From NCBI GenBank assembly GCA_013146195.2, contig CM028377.1, positions 165,023,824 through 165,087,823 of the forward strand: 64,000 nt of DNA, read 5' to 3'. The DNA is from Codonopsis lanceolata (lineage: Eukaryota > Streptophyta > Magnoliopsida > Asterales > Campanulaceae). Both the position numbers and the translations under genes were made by a program. Positions within the stretch are counted from its first letter, which is position 1. Every line of letters begins with the position of its first letter. Under the pieces are notes generated by a model that saw nothing but the letters and a program-made list of their open reading frames with translations, searched no databases and had not been told where the DNA came from. Positions 34,944 through 47,300 of the stretch are shown here, piece after piece.

Positions 34944-37900
34944 AACACTTGATCATATCTTAAATTTATATCCTTGCAAGTGCAGAAGACTATTGCAGAA
35001 TAGCTTGGGAAGCAAGAGTCGAACCATAGAGACAAGAACAATACTGATGACAAGAATATCAGTAGCAATTTAAACTAAGGGGGGTTTTTGTTTTGTTTTA
35101 TTCTAATTTTTATTCTACTAAAACAGAAAATCTAATTAACTAAGAGCAATTACAATTATAAAGATCTGTATGGAGGAGGGAAATCTAGGATTGGGGTTTC
35201 ACTTGCATCTACTCTATTGCTTATTTAAATAAAGTATCATTCAATAACTTGGGTTTGTTCACAAAAGATAGATATATATTGTCAAATTATAGTTCAGACT
35301 CCATCCCAAATAATTCATCCAATCTATATCCTAAGAGCAAGAACATATGGATCCTATATGTCACTTAGGGCATATATATGAACCTGACACTAACTTATCA
35401 CTCTCCTGCATCGATAAGGTCAATTTATCATGATGGTAAGTGTGACAACCCGACCCGGATCCCAATACGAGACCCCAAGGTCGTGCTGCCAAAACACACA
35501 AAACAAAAAGCAAAGGGTAAGGCTATAACAGCGATACACCAACGACTCAACATATGCGGAAGCGAATAACTTAAATTGACCCGAGCTAACAAGCTCCGAA
35601 ATACAAAGCAACCAAAGAGATAGTAAATCTCTCGGCCCAAAAATTCGATGCACGTGACGCAACATTGGGCACGTACTACAAACTCCATGTTACAATTTTA
35701 TAAACAATATTATAACCAAGTCATCGGCGACGTTACAGCCGGAACCCAACATTAACTAAGTCTACAACTCTAGTCTACACACTCAACGGCTAAACATGCT
35801 GTTGTACAACATAACCAACAATATTACCAAACTTGTGATGAATAAAATATGTAATTAAATAACATGGCTCAACTAACGTTTGTCGGCTCACATAAACCAA
35901 GTACTAATTAAACAAATACAAGTACCAAATCAATAACACATGTCTTACTACCCAAACTGAAGTTTATAAAACTTCACTTCCCAAACATCCTTTCAAAAAA
36001 ACCAAGGCTACATAAATAAATTAATAGTAGCAACCTTCATAAAAATCGCCCTTCTATCGTAGACTCGGCGGATTCCTCTGAATTACTAGCTCGGCTCGAA
36101 TCTAAGGAAAACAAAGAAAACGAGTAAGTCATAATGACTTAGTAAGCTACTAAAGATGCAATGCCATGGCATGGCATTATGCTCAAATAAAACATGTGCA
36201 TCTCATGTCATACTTATGATATAACATTTCATGGTATAATCCTCAACATAAACCCAATTTTTATCCATAGTCATGTGGAACATAATTCTACATAATTTAT
36301 CATAAAGTCATCCATATCATAAAGAATATGCTTCTCAATACCAATAATGTGTAGCATGTTATTTCCACACTTTCACTTATCATCAAACCACCATTCACAT
36401 AACTCAATTATACCATGAGTCTCATGATTCTTCATTTAACATAACTCATATAATAATTCATATATGGGAGACTGTTGTTTCCATTCTAATCATGAATAGC
36501 ATGTTATATTTTTGGTATAACATCATATCATAAAAATCCTAATTTCATTAGCATGTTATATTTTTATTATAACATTTCATCAAGAAATCATCATCTCATG
36601 TAAATCATACCATTAACCACGTAGCACAACAATTCATATACGTGCTCGTAAAATAAACCACATAAGAGAGAGAAGATGATTTTCCTTTCCGTTTCCAAGG
36701 TGTAACTCCTGTGGAAAAAAACGTGTCCTTGATATCCCTTTCGTGGATATCAACGTCCCCGAAAACAGTCCCCGTTTCGGGTTCCATAGCTATCAAAGGT
36801 AGGTGTATTACTCTAGCAATGATCGCCTACATCCCCACCGTGGCCATCGATGGAGGTGTGTGCAACCCGGCGGCGATCCATTGTGATCACGAATCCCACA
36901 ATTTCGTGAAGACAATACATCGTCCCGCCAAAAACCTCAAACCAAAAACTGCCAGCTGGACTCAAAATCAAGCACATGTAATATATACTTGCATGCTCAA
37001 ACAAAGGAAAAGTACAACACACCGTACTAATCCAATCAAGTAGATATTTACTTTTACATCACATAGTTATGCATTTCTATGCTAACTAACTCATAAACAC
37101 ATTAAAGCATTAATATCAAGTCTCTAATACCCAAGTGTTCTTCATACACTTGAAAACGCTCAGAGGCTTAACCTCCATCAAAACTACCCCAAATTCCATT
37201 GGATCTTAATATCTGAATCACTATATTCATATTATTCCCATAATCGACTCCGTTGAGTCATTTCTACTCTTTTCAAATTTGAAGGCACATAAGCTATTTG
37301 CATCATAGCCCTCCTATTATTCATTAGCTAATGTTCATGGCTAGGTTCTCAAGGTTAGCAACATTGTGCAACCCAACAATCCATACTTTCCCAACAAAAC
37401 CCCAAAACATGGTTCATAGGTCAACACTTAACATTTAAAGTCAACCATCACATTTAAAGCATTTATCTCAAGATAGCATTTAATCAAGCATGCTTTCATT
37501 CAAAATAACCATTTATCCAAACAAGATGTAAATTCATCTAGCATGCTCATAATCAAGATATAAACTCATCTAGCATGCTCATAACCCTCAATTCATGAAT
37601 TAGTGTTGACCCACATACTCTTATATGCATAAAGTCAACTTAACCCAATAAAGTCAAATATTACATTTTATTCATGTAATCCATAATGATAATTCATTAT
37701 ACATGCTCACAACCAAAAATTCATGAGTTAGATAGCATCATACTCTTATATGCATGAAAGTCAACTCTATTCCTAAAAGTCAAACGAAACATTCAAACAT
37801 GTAATCCATTGTGTTGATTCATTTTTTATGCTCACAACCAAAATAGAAGTTCATCAAGTATACTTCCAAACCTTAAATCCACAACATATGTGATTCCAAC

Positions 37901-39686
37901 AACTCATAACATTCCATAAAATTCCCCAAAATCATTCATATAATCAAGAACCCATTTGTTATGTCAACATGTAGTCAAACCCTAGGTTTTAGGAATTCAT
38001 GGCTATCATGCTCAAGGTCCAAACTTACAAGATGAGGTTCATTAATATACTCCATTAATCATAGAAAGCATCTTATTCATGCTTCTAACAAGTTCACCCA
38101 TCAAAAATCCAAAAAATCAAAATAAAATCACACACAACATGCTTGTGTACTCATTGACCTCAAATAGAAAGCCCCTTTATTTTCCTTAGGATCAATGAGC
38201 ACAAAATCAATAGAAGAAGGAGTCTAGTAGCTTACTTGACTTGAATAAAAATTCAAAAGAATGGAAATCCGAACAGTGAAGTTGTTCTACTTATCGAGGG
38301 CTTCAAGAATCTCAAGTTTGGAGGCAATCGGACGGTTGGATGTTTGTGGATCAGAGGAAGAAAGGCTAGGGCTCCAAGCTTCCATGTATTCCAACTCTCT
38401 CGCACTCATACGTATGAAGAAGGGGAAGGAAATGAGAGGATTTGGCTGGATTTACTAAGGGATTAATCCTTTATACTTCCACAACTAAAGGGGCACAAAT
38501 GAGATTTCCATGGGTACAATTAGTGATTGTTAGATGTAATCAACCACTAATTCAAATTTAATTAACTCCCCAAGAGTGTTAGGACATGATTAGGACTAAG
38601 TATGGGAGGTTAGGAAGGGTTTAGAGGGGATTTAGTGAGGGTAGAATAGGAAATGAACATCAAAAATCAAAACAGGGACAAGCTGTCCTTGGCACCCATG
38701 CGCTCGCATGGCTCATAGTGAAGCGACCACTTCACTTGTTTCTCTTCCCTTGGTGACTTTTGTGCAACCTTGTTCGTGTCTGGTCTTTCCCACATGCAAC
38801 CGCAAGCCTTAAAGCTCCAAAATGGCCTATAATTCAACCCTTAAAGTCCTCAAACACTTAGCTAAACCACCCAAGTCTCAAACCACTTTTAAACTAGGTC
38901 TAAACTCCCACAAACAACACCCAAAACAACTCGAAGCGTAACCGATGCAAGGCACAACATCTTGCTAACGAAACGAAGAATGAAACTACAAACCGACGGG
39001 CAACAACCCAAGATTATAAACACTTCAAAAGGCTATAGAATAGGCCTGAATGTCTCTCAGATGATGAAAAACAGATAGGAGAAAAGAACTCCCGAAATAC
39101 GAGACGCTCACACGGCTCAATCTCAAGCTACGCGATAAGGAGAATTGATATCCTCGAAGCGTCAAAACTTCACGAGACTTAAGGAATGCATCCTACTAGA
39201 AGTCTAACACATATAAACATGTTATTCAATCATCATGTAAAGATATAGGACCAAATCGAGGTCAGGAACATGAAACGCAAGTAAACTCTCAATCGCGTCG
39301 CATTTCGATTATCGTCGAGTTACGACTTGTGACTTTAGCAAGTCAACAACTATATGGCATCTCTTAAAAGTATTTTGGTCTTAATGTGATATTTCATACA
39401 CATCTATACTCTCTCACAAACCAAACGAGCAATCAACCATGGAAGAAATGCGAGCATTGCACGCAATTCAAGCTAATCGGGAATCGGGGTCTTACAGTGA
39501 GCCAGTGTAGGACATATGCATTTGGTCATGCAGCTATCCGCACCTCTAGGCCTTTACTACTTGCGATTCCATTCATTTGGTCAATGCGAGAAAATAAAGG
39601 GGTTGATAAACATCACGATCAACAAGAATTGAATGAATAAAAATATATTAAGCAATAGATTTGATATAAGTTACCTCCTAATTCCT
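34944..39686 (-). repeat. LTR region of the minus-strand gypsy element, split by a solo LTR
   Basis: The segments 34944-35440 and 39497-39686 flank the 4.06-kb solo LTR and would be contiguous without it. The position next to the primer site makes this the 5' LTR. The far end is obscured by the CACTA terminus at 39687, so the LTR length is unknown. Confidence 0.5.
35441..39496 (-). mobile_element. Solo LTR (4056 bp) of a Tekay-related chromovirus
   Basis: It begins tgtgacaacccgacccgg and ends ggggtcttaca. Flanks are GTAAG (35436-35440) and GTGAG (39497-39501), a 5-bp target duplication with one mismatch. The start and segments such as catcggcgac...ccggaacccaaca near 35722-35750 match the Tekay LTR at 51800 onward. 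No gag, pol or primer site is present, so it is a solo LTR left by LTR-LTR recombination. Orientation follows the Tekay copy. Small open frames inside have no recognised product. Confidence 0.78.
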
Positions 39687-39703
39687 CACTACTAGAAAAA
39701 TGA

Positions 39704-40165
39704 CCTTTAGTGACGGAATTTTCCGTCGCTAAAGGCAAAATTCCGTAGCTAATCGCTCCCCAGCAACAGAATTTTTCCGTCGGTGGTCCGTCGCTGATGT
39801 CCGACGGACCGATTTCCTTCGCTAAAGGTTAATATCAGCGACGAAATTTTCCGTCGCTACAGGTTGTTTTTTAGCGACGAAATTTTCCGTCGCTGAAATT
39901 CAACGTTTAGTGACGGAAAATTCCGTCGCTAAAGGCATTTAAAAATTAATTAAATTTGAATTTCAGCGACGGAAAATTCCGTCGCTAAAGGGGTTTAAAA
40001 ATTAATTAAATTTAAATTTCATGGACAGAAAATTCCGTCGCTAAAGGCATTTAAAAATTAATTAAAATTGAATTTCAGTGACGGAAAATTCTGTCGCTAA
40101 AGGCGTTTAAAAATTAATTAAATTTGAAATTCAGCGACGGAAAATTCTATTGCTAAAGGATTTTA
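39704..40165. repeat. CACTA subterminal repeats
   Basis: Palindromic modules ttagcgacggaa and ttccgtcgctaaa occur in many copies. From ~39905 they form ~60-bp direct units with the spacer tttaaaaattaattaaattt. Such subterminal arrays are the usual binding region for CACTA-encoded proteins. Confidence 0.85.
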
Positions 40166-40242
40166 CAAATTTAAAAAACAATACCCAAAAATACTATTAT
40201 TATAAATTTTTGTACCGTATAATATAAAAATTAATACTAAAC

Positions 40243-40463
40243 TTTTTTTTTTTTTGAGGAAACAGGGACGGCACCCTGCAAAATTTTATTAAAAACAACA
40301 AGAATATAGACCGGAGGGGGACAACCCGCCTAACCCACAAAACGGGAGAAGCTAGGAGCCGAACCTCTATAAAAAACTAACAGCAGATCCAACTCAACTA
40401 CGATAACTAAACAGACCCAGGTTATCAAATCTAAAAGCTTGACGCACCGAACTGGGAAACTGA
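40243..40463 (-). mobile_element. 5'-truncated LINE-like insertion
   Basis: On the minus strand, sequence ending ttttaataaaattttgcag then ctgtttcctc runs into a 13-base poly-A (40255-40243). This resembles the 3' tail of a plant non-LTR retrotransposon. Weakly similar AT-rich flanks (atataaaa) at both sides could be a target duplication. Confidence 0.4.
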
Positions 40464-41033
40464 GATATAAAATAAACATACAAATCCAATTTTAAAACCA
40501 ATTTTAAAACATCAAACTGTAAATATTATTACAACAATCCATGTAAACCATATATAACAATTAATACCAAAAAGTTGTTTCTAGAGTTAACTTGGAAATT
40601 TAAACTTGTACCAATCCATGTAAACCATATCTAATAAAAAAACCTAAAAATAAAATTAAAAAAATCCTACGACATGAGGATCAAGAAAAACTTCATCTTC
40701 ACGGCAATCAGCTAGAAAACATGTCCAAGTAAAATTACTATTTTGATTAAAAATCAACAAGAAAAAGTAAATCAGTGTTTTCATAGGATCAAACAAGAAG
40801 CTTTAGAAGCTTACCATAGGAATACATTTATGGCATAATCATCATTTCTTTGCTTTTTTTGCCGGATGAACCTAAACGTGTACAAGTTATCCAAAATCAA
40901 TTAGTTAATAATAATACCAAAAAGGGTCCAACCCTATTTCCCCCACCCCCAATATGAGTATTAAACCAAAAGAATGGAAAGAGAAAAAATAGAATGAATG
41001 TTTCTTGAAAGTAAGCATGTTCGGTTTCAAAGT

Positions 41034-41600
41034 CCCCCAACGTACATACAGTTATGTTGTTCGGTTTCAAAGTCAAATAAACTAAAACTATGGATTTCAT
41101 AGCATCAACATGACTACCTAGTTAACAAGCGTACATAAATCAATGTTTGAACATTAATACACTAAATTTACACTAACACCACCTTAATTTCTTATCATTT
41201 ACCCTAACAACCCCCAACGTACATAAAGTTATGTTGTTCGGTTTCAAAGTCAATTAAACTAAAACCATGGATTTCATAACATCAACATGGCTACCCAGCT
41301 AACAAATGTATATAAATCGATGTTTAAACATTAATACAATAAATTTACACTAACACCCCCAACGTACATATAGTTATGTTGTTCAGTTTCAAAGTCAAGT
41401 AAACTAAACGTACATACAGTTATCTTTTTTGGTTTCAAAGTCAATTAAACTACAACCATAGATTTCATAGCATCAACATGGCTACCCAACTAACAAACAT
41501 ACATAAACCGATGTTTAAGCATTAATATACTAAAATTTAAACTAACACCCCTTTAATTCTTACCATTTACACTAACACCCCTCAACGTACATACATTTAA
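41034..41600. repeat. Imperfect tandem repeat, ~145-177-bp units
   Basis: The motif ccccaacgtacata recurs at about 41034, 41211, 41356 and 41578. Each is followed by ggtttcaaagtcaa and gatttcatagcatcaacat. Units vary in length through deletions. Confidence 0.75.
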
Positions 41601-41632
41601 TAAAAAATAAAGAAAAAATATTACGACATTAC

Positions 41633-41765
41633 CTTGAAGGCCTTCCAAATATTTTCCTTCTCCTCGTTGGGCAACTTTTTAAACGAGGGCCAAATCTCAC
41701 GAAGTACTCGACGCCGCCAATACTCCCCAATCCATTTACCGGGCGTAGGGTATGCACCTACAAAC
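41633..41765 (-). CDS. Single exon of a CACTA-associated gene (Transposase_24-like?)
   Basis: On the minus strand, acceptor ACTTGGCAG|G and donor AAG|GTAATG bracket 133 bp with a 44-codon open frame. Key residues are G-K-W-I-G-E-Y-W, R-E-I-W-P-S-F and E-N-I-W-K-A-F-K. The W-rich, basic pattern recalls the Ptta/En/Spm-type proteins encoded by plant CACTA elements. It is too short to be certain. No neighbouring exon was recognised, so the gene is probably a fragment. Confidence 0.45.
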
Positions 41766-41846
41766 CTGCCAAGTATATTTATACAATAACGAATTAACTT
41801 AAAGGTTAATGAAATTTATATAAAACAAAAAGGAACCAAATTAGGT

Positions 41847-42452
41847 TTATGGGGTTGGGGTTGGATTGGGGTTGGGGTTAGGTTTAAGGTTATGTTTAGG
41901 GTTAGTGTTATGGTTTAGGTTTAAGGTTAGTGTTACGAATTAGGTTTATGGTCTAGGTTTAGGTTTTAGGTTTAAGGTTTAAGTTTTAGGGTTCGGGTTC
42001 GGGTTCGGGTTCTGGGTGGGGATGGGGGTGGGTTGGGGTTGGGGTGGGGATGGGGGTGGGGTTGGGATTGGGGATGGGGTTGGGGTTGGGGTTGGGGTTG
42101 GGGATGGGGATGGGGTTGGGGTTGGGGATGGGTTTGGGGATGGGGATGGGGATGGGGATGGGGATGGGGTTGGGGTTGGGGTTGGGGTTTGGGTTGGGGT
42201 TGGGGTGGGGGTGGGGTTGGGCTTGGGGTGGGGGTGGGGTTAGGGTTAGGGTTAAGTTTAGGGTTAGTCTTGTTATGGTTTAGGTTTAAGGTTAGTGTTA
42301 CGAATTAGGTTTATGGTTTAGGTTTAGGTTTAGGTTTAGGTTTTAGGTTTTAGGTTTAAGTTTGAGGGTTATGGTTGGGGTTGGGGTTGGGGTTGGGGTT
42401 GGGGTTGGGGATGGGGGTTGGGGTTAGGGATGGGGATGGGGGTAGGGGTGGG
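41847..42452 (+). repeat. G-rich degenerate telomere-like array
   Basis: Two parts with ggtttag/gggttag hexamer-octamer units (41850-42000 and 42240-42370) surround a ggggttgggg/ggggatgggg array (42000-42240). A further G-rich part runs to 42452. The plus strand is the G-rich strand and has many runs of three to five G, so it could form G-quadruplexes. It resembles degenerated TTTAGGG but is not a clean telomere. Long frames here encode only Gly/Trp/Val/Leu/Met repeats and are not genes. Confidence 0.85.
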
Positions 42453-43377
42453 TGATGAGGCCCAAGTCACCAAGGAACCCAATGAAGAGGCCCAAGTCAC
42501 CAAGGAATCAAATAATGAGGCCCAAATCATCAAGGATGCCAACAATGAATGGACCAATGACAAGGGCTCGAGCAGGAAAATTCAAAACGAAGTCCTCATT
42601 TTATCCCGGAGATATTTGATTTGGAGACCCAAATTATGGCACGCAAAGGAAGGAGCATCAAAGCGGGTCAAGAAATGTTAATGAACACTTTAATTTATTT
42701 GGATGAAGGAGGATACAAAGGGCTGAATTTAGGCGCCCCAAACAAGCCCCAATCAGCCTAACAAATGGCAAGAATTTCGGCAAGGAAGAACAAGGAAGAA
42801 GGATCTAGAAGGATCAGCCCAAGAAGAAGGATCTAGAAGGCTTCTAGAAGGCTGATGACTCAGCCTTATCCTCTAGCTAATTTCAGCCCTAGTATAGGAT
42901 AATCAAGGAGAATATTCTCCATCTAGTCATAGATCTTATCCTTATTTAGATAGTTGGTTAGATCTTATCCTTATCTTATCTTTGTAGCCAATGGCAGCCT
43001 AGTTCTCCTAGCTATATATAGGGCTGCCCCTCATTCTTATCTTTGTAATCAGAATTTTATGAATGAAAAAGTGAGTTTTCTTTTCAACCTTGAGTATTCA
43101 AGTCTAATTGAGCGATCGGGGGTTACCCGAGTACTCGCGAACCTATCAATCGTCCTTCCATAGCGATTGTGTCGTTCTTCACTATCCTTTGATTGCCGGT
43201 TTCGTCATACGAAGGTTGAGGGCTGATTACCCGTTGATTGTCGTGTGCGTGAACCCGAGGTCGAGGTTCCACTTCCATTGCCGCCCAAATCATTTCCATC
43301 TCCATTAATTGCTGCCAGCTCGTTTTTCTCTCTAAGTGGCTGTTTTTATGAGTTTTTCCCCAACAAAGCTCATATCA
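42453..43377 (+). repeat. CRM-type element 1, 5' LTR
   Basis: 925 bp. It retains the gaggcccaagtcaccaagg subrepeat that the 3' LTR lacks. It abuts the G-rich array directly. Confidence 0.9.
42985..43022 (+). promoter_or_regulatory. LTR promoter: CCAAT and TATA boxes
   Basis: gccaatggc (42987-42995) is followed ~17 bp later by ctatatatag (43012-43021), then gggctgcccc. The same pair is kept in all four LTRs of this family in the window. Confidence 0.65.
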
Positions 43378-43379
43378 TT

Positions 43380-43391
43380 TGGTATCAGAGC
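43380..43391 (+). promoter_or_regulatory. Primer-binding site, initiator Met-tRNA type
   Basis: TGGTATCAGAGC, two bases after the 5' LTR. Confidence 0.93.
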
Positions 43392-44350
43392 GAGGTTCGG
43401 CTTCCACGACTATCTTTTAATTAATCGTTCTTTCTTTTGTCCTTCATTTTCTTGCTTTCTTCTCGCCTGCTTTGTTGCTTCTTTTTCGCCTAGAATCTTT
43501 AAACATCTATAGGGCTGTACTTTGCTTTCTTGTTTGATCTATCTTCAAAACCAATTGTGGCTGTTATATATATATTCCCGTATTATCAAGAACCGAGGCT
43601 GTTTGTGATCTATCTTCAAAAACCGATTGTTGTTGCTTTGTTGTTTACATTTCCGAGAGTTTGTTGGTATCTTCAAAAGAAAAGAACAAAAAAAACATAC
43701 CTCTAATTGATATCTTTGTGCTATCCTTCATTCTTGCTTGTTTTAGCATTTCTAATTTGTGCTATCTTCAAATCATCTATATTATCTAAGGATGTTTGTG
43801 AAAGGCTGTTTGACTTTTCCCGTTGGATCCCATAAGTATAACGGCTGGAAACTCTAAGTGCACCCTTCAAGCATCCCGAATAGGATGTGGTGCTAACTGA
43901 GCCACAACGCCACGTACTGGATCTGTTTGCTTTTCTTATTCTATCTTCAAGGCTGAATATTGCTGATTTCATTTCCGTTGATATAGTTAAAACCCAAGTG
44001 TGGCTGTTTACATCTTATTGTTTTATCTTCAAACCCCAAGTATTTGAGGCTGTTTTGTAGCTGTTTTGCTTTCCTTTCCCATCTCTAAATCCAAGTGTTT
44101 ATTTCTAATTCCTTCTTCCCGATTGTGAGTTTGTGAATTGCTTGTGGTTGATTCCTATTGCTCTTAGTATTGTTGCTTTAAGGTTGAGAAGTTGAGAGGA
44201 AAAAGGCAAGAGAGGGTGAGATCAAAAGAGGGAAAAAGCCGATTAAGAGTGCATACAAGAGGGGAGTGATCATATTTGAGTGAAACACGTAAGGGAGAGC
44301 TGTGAGGAATTTCTATATATATATTTTGTTAATTTTTGTGCAGATTTGGA
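43392..44350 (+). other. Leader of CRM-type element 1, with a conserved 104-bp block
   Basis: Untranslated, with many ggctgttt and atcttcaaaa motifs. Block 43821-43924 matches 53790-53893 in element 2 with about three differences, while flanking leader sequence has diverged by rearrangement. The block holds a hairpin CATCC-CGAATA-GGATG (43872-43887). The leader ends with ttttgtgcag just before the start codon, which looks like a splice acceptor. Confidence 0.6.
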
Positions 44351-47300
44351 ATGTCGGAGGAAAGTGGTATTGGTGATGGGGGTGATGTTACGGGGAACAA
44401 ACTATTCATGGAGGCCTTGATGTCTAAAATCGAAGGGATGTTGAGGGCCCATAACGAGGAGATCTTTGATAGAATTGGTAGGTTGGAGAGTGCCCAAAAA
44501 CAAAAGAGTAAAGTGGAGGGTACTAGTAGGGATGAAGTTGAAAGAGGTGAGCCACCCCGGCGTAGGTTTGAGGAGGACCATTTTGGGGGCCGGGATGAAT
44601 GGGATGATTATGAATCTGAATTTGGTAGGAGGAATCAATATAGGAGGGATGATAGGAGAGATGATAGGAGGGATGGCAATCGAGAGGACCATAATCTCAA
44701 TGGAATTAAGTTGAAGATTCCCACCTTCATGGGGAAGGAGGACCCGGAATTGTACCTCGAATGGGAAATGAAAATTGAGCGAATTTTTGGGTTTCACAAC
44801 TATTCCGAAATTAAGAAGGTGAAGTTGGCAGCCATTGAGTTCACCGAGTATGCTTCGGTTTGGTGGGACAAACTTAGGAGGGAAAGAGAGAGGTATAGGG
44901 ATCCACCGATTGAGACGTGGGAAGAAATGAAGAGGGTCATGAGGTTGAGGTTTATTCCACCCCATTACATTCGGGATCTTCATCACAAATTGCAAACATT
45001 GAGGCAAGGCACCAAGAGTGTAGAGGAGTTCTACAAAGAGCTCGAAATGGCTCTACTTAGGGCTGATGTGAGAGAGACTCCGGAGCAAACCATGGCAAGA
45101 TTCCTTACCGGGCTGAATAGAGAAATTTTCAAAGTGGTTGATCTGCAAGAATATGGCAACATGACGGAGTTGTTGCAAAAGGCTCTTAAGGTTGAGAGAC
45201 AAGTGAAGACGGACAAAAATTACTCACTTGCAAGAACCCCGTGGAAGGCTAGTGCGGGAAGTCAAAGAAATGACAAGTTTGACAAGAGTTTCGTCAAAAC
45301 CAAAGTCGAGGCACCCAAGACTACCGCTCCCGTTCCAAACAAAGGTGAAACTTCTCAACCCAAAACTAAATCTGTGAAATGCTTTAAATGTCATGGGTTT
45401 GGGCACTATGCCAATGAATGTGGTAACAAGAAGGTTATGGTGATGTTGGATAGTGGGGAGTATGTTCCTCTAGAGGAGGAAGAAGAGGAAGAGGGAGTTG
45501 AGGGAGATGAGTATAGTGAGGATGAGGAAGGTGCCGAGGGAGATTGTTTAGTAACTCGAAGGGTTTTGAGTGCTCAATTGAAGGAGGAAGAAGAAAGTCA
45601 AAGGGAAAATCTGTTTCACACTAGGTGTAGGGTGAATGACCAGATTTGTGGGGTGATCATAGATGGGGGAAGTTGTGCGAATGTGGTAAGTGTGAACTTG
45701 GTGAAAAAGTTGGGATTGACCATGCTACCCCATCCTAAACCCTACCGCTTGCAATGGTTGAATGAGCAAGGTGAGTTGAAGGTTAACAAGCAAGTCCTAT
45801 TGAAGTTCAAGATAGGAAAGTATGAGGACGAACTTATGTGTGATGTGGTGCCCATGCAAGCCACCCATATCCTTCTTGGGAGGCCGTGGCAATTTGATCG
45901 GCGTGTGGTTCATAACGGGTACACCAACAAGTACACGTTTGACTTTGATAACAAACACATTGCACTTGCACCGTTGACTCCAAAGCAAGTGTTCCAAGAT
46001 CAATTGACTTTGCAAAGAGAGAATTCGGCAAGTAAGGAAAAGAATATAGAGAATGCCGAGAAAAAAGAAAGTATGAGAGAAAACAAGAGAGAGGGGCCGG
46101 CTAAAAATGAGAGTGAAAAAAGAGTGATAGCCGGGCAAAAGGAGAGTGAGGGGCCGGTTAAAAAAATGAGTGACAAAAGAGTGATAACCGGGCAAAAGGA
46201 GAGTGAGTTGATTGAAAAAGAAAAGAGTGTGAGAGAAAAGAGGAGTTTGATAGCCAAAGTGAGCGAGGTAAAAAGAGCGATGCTGTTGGAGAAGCCCATG
46301 ATCATTCTCATGTTTCGAGAGGCACTTGTAAATACTAACAATGATTTAACTGCTTCTTTGCCTAGTTCTTTGTCTTCTCTTATTCAGGAATTTGAAGATG
46401 TGTTTCCCAAGGAGATCCCAAGTGGGCTGCCACCAATTCGGGGAATTGAGCACCAAATCGATTTTGTTCCCGGGGCTTCCATTCCAAATAGGCCAGCCTA
46501 TAGATGCAATCCCGAAGAGACCAAGGAGCTTCAAAGACAAATTGAAGGATTGTTGGCAAAAGGTCAAGTTAGGGAGAGCATGAGCCCTTGTGCGGTGCCG
46601 GTTCTTTTGGTACCCAAAAAGGATGGATCGTGGCGGATGTGCACGGATTGCCGAGCCATCAACAACATAACGGTAAAATATCGTTATCCCATTCCTAGAT
46701 TAGATGATATGTTGGATGAATTGCATGGTTCCAAATTTTTCACGAAACTTGATTTGACCCAAGGATATCATCAAATCCGAATGAGGGAAGGAGATGAGTG
46801 GAAAACTGCATTTAAAACAAAACATGGTTTGTATGAGTGGTTGGTAATGCCTTTTGGGCTAACTAATGCACCGAGTACGTTTATGCGTTTAATGAACCAT
46901 GTTTTGAGGGAATTCATTGGAAAATTCGTCGTTGTTTATTTTGATGACATTCTGATTTTTAGCAAAACTTTGGATGAGCATGTAGTTCACTTGAAATCTG
47001 TTTTAGGTGCCTTACGTGATGCCAAGTTATATGCTAATCTTGACAAATGCACTTTTGGTACGGATAGACTTGTTTTCCTTGGTTTTGTTGTAAGTTCACA
47101 GGGCATCCAGGTGGATGAAGAGAAAGTGCGAGCAATTCAAGAATGGAAGAGCCCTACAACTGTGGGAGAAGTGCGAAGTTTCCACGGCCTCGCTAGCTTT
47201 TATAGGAGGTTTGTGAAGGACTTCAGTTCCATTGCAGCCCCGTTGACCGAAGTCATTAAGAAGCATGTGGGATTCAAGTGGGGGGAAGCTCAAGAGAAGG

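Larger units (their letters stand above)
39687..41846. mobile_element. CACTA (EnSpm/CMC) transposon, one end visible
   Basis: The end CACTACTAGAAAAATGACC at 39687 is a canonical CACTA terminus, followed by subterminal inverted/direct repeats and a coding exon at 41633-41765. The opposite end was not found, and a G-rich array follows from ~41847. The right limit is therefore only an estimate. Confidence 0.65.

Noticed and set aside
36605..37043. Small ORFs on both strands within the solo LTR
   Set aside because: They lie in a conserved GC-richer part of the LTR and show no domain or splice context.
42016..42308. Long open frames of Gly/Trp/Val or Gly/Leu/Met repeats
   Set aside because: All three frames are open because of the ggggttgggg-type repeat; composition only, no start context or domain.
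41847..42452. True chromosome-end telomere
   Set aside because: Units are degenerate, mixed with ggggttgggg, and followed by more than 20 kb of other sequence.
43380..43391. tRNA gene fragment
   Set aside because: TGGTATCAGAGC is the retrotransposon primer-binding site, not a tRNA.
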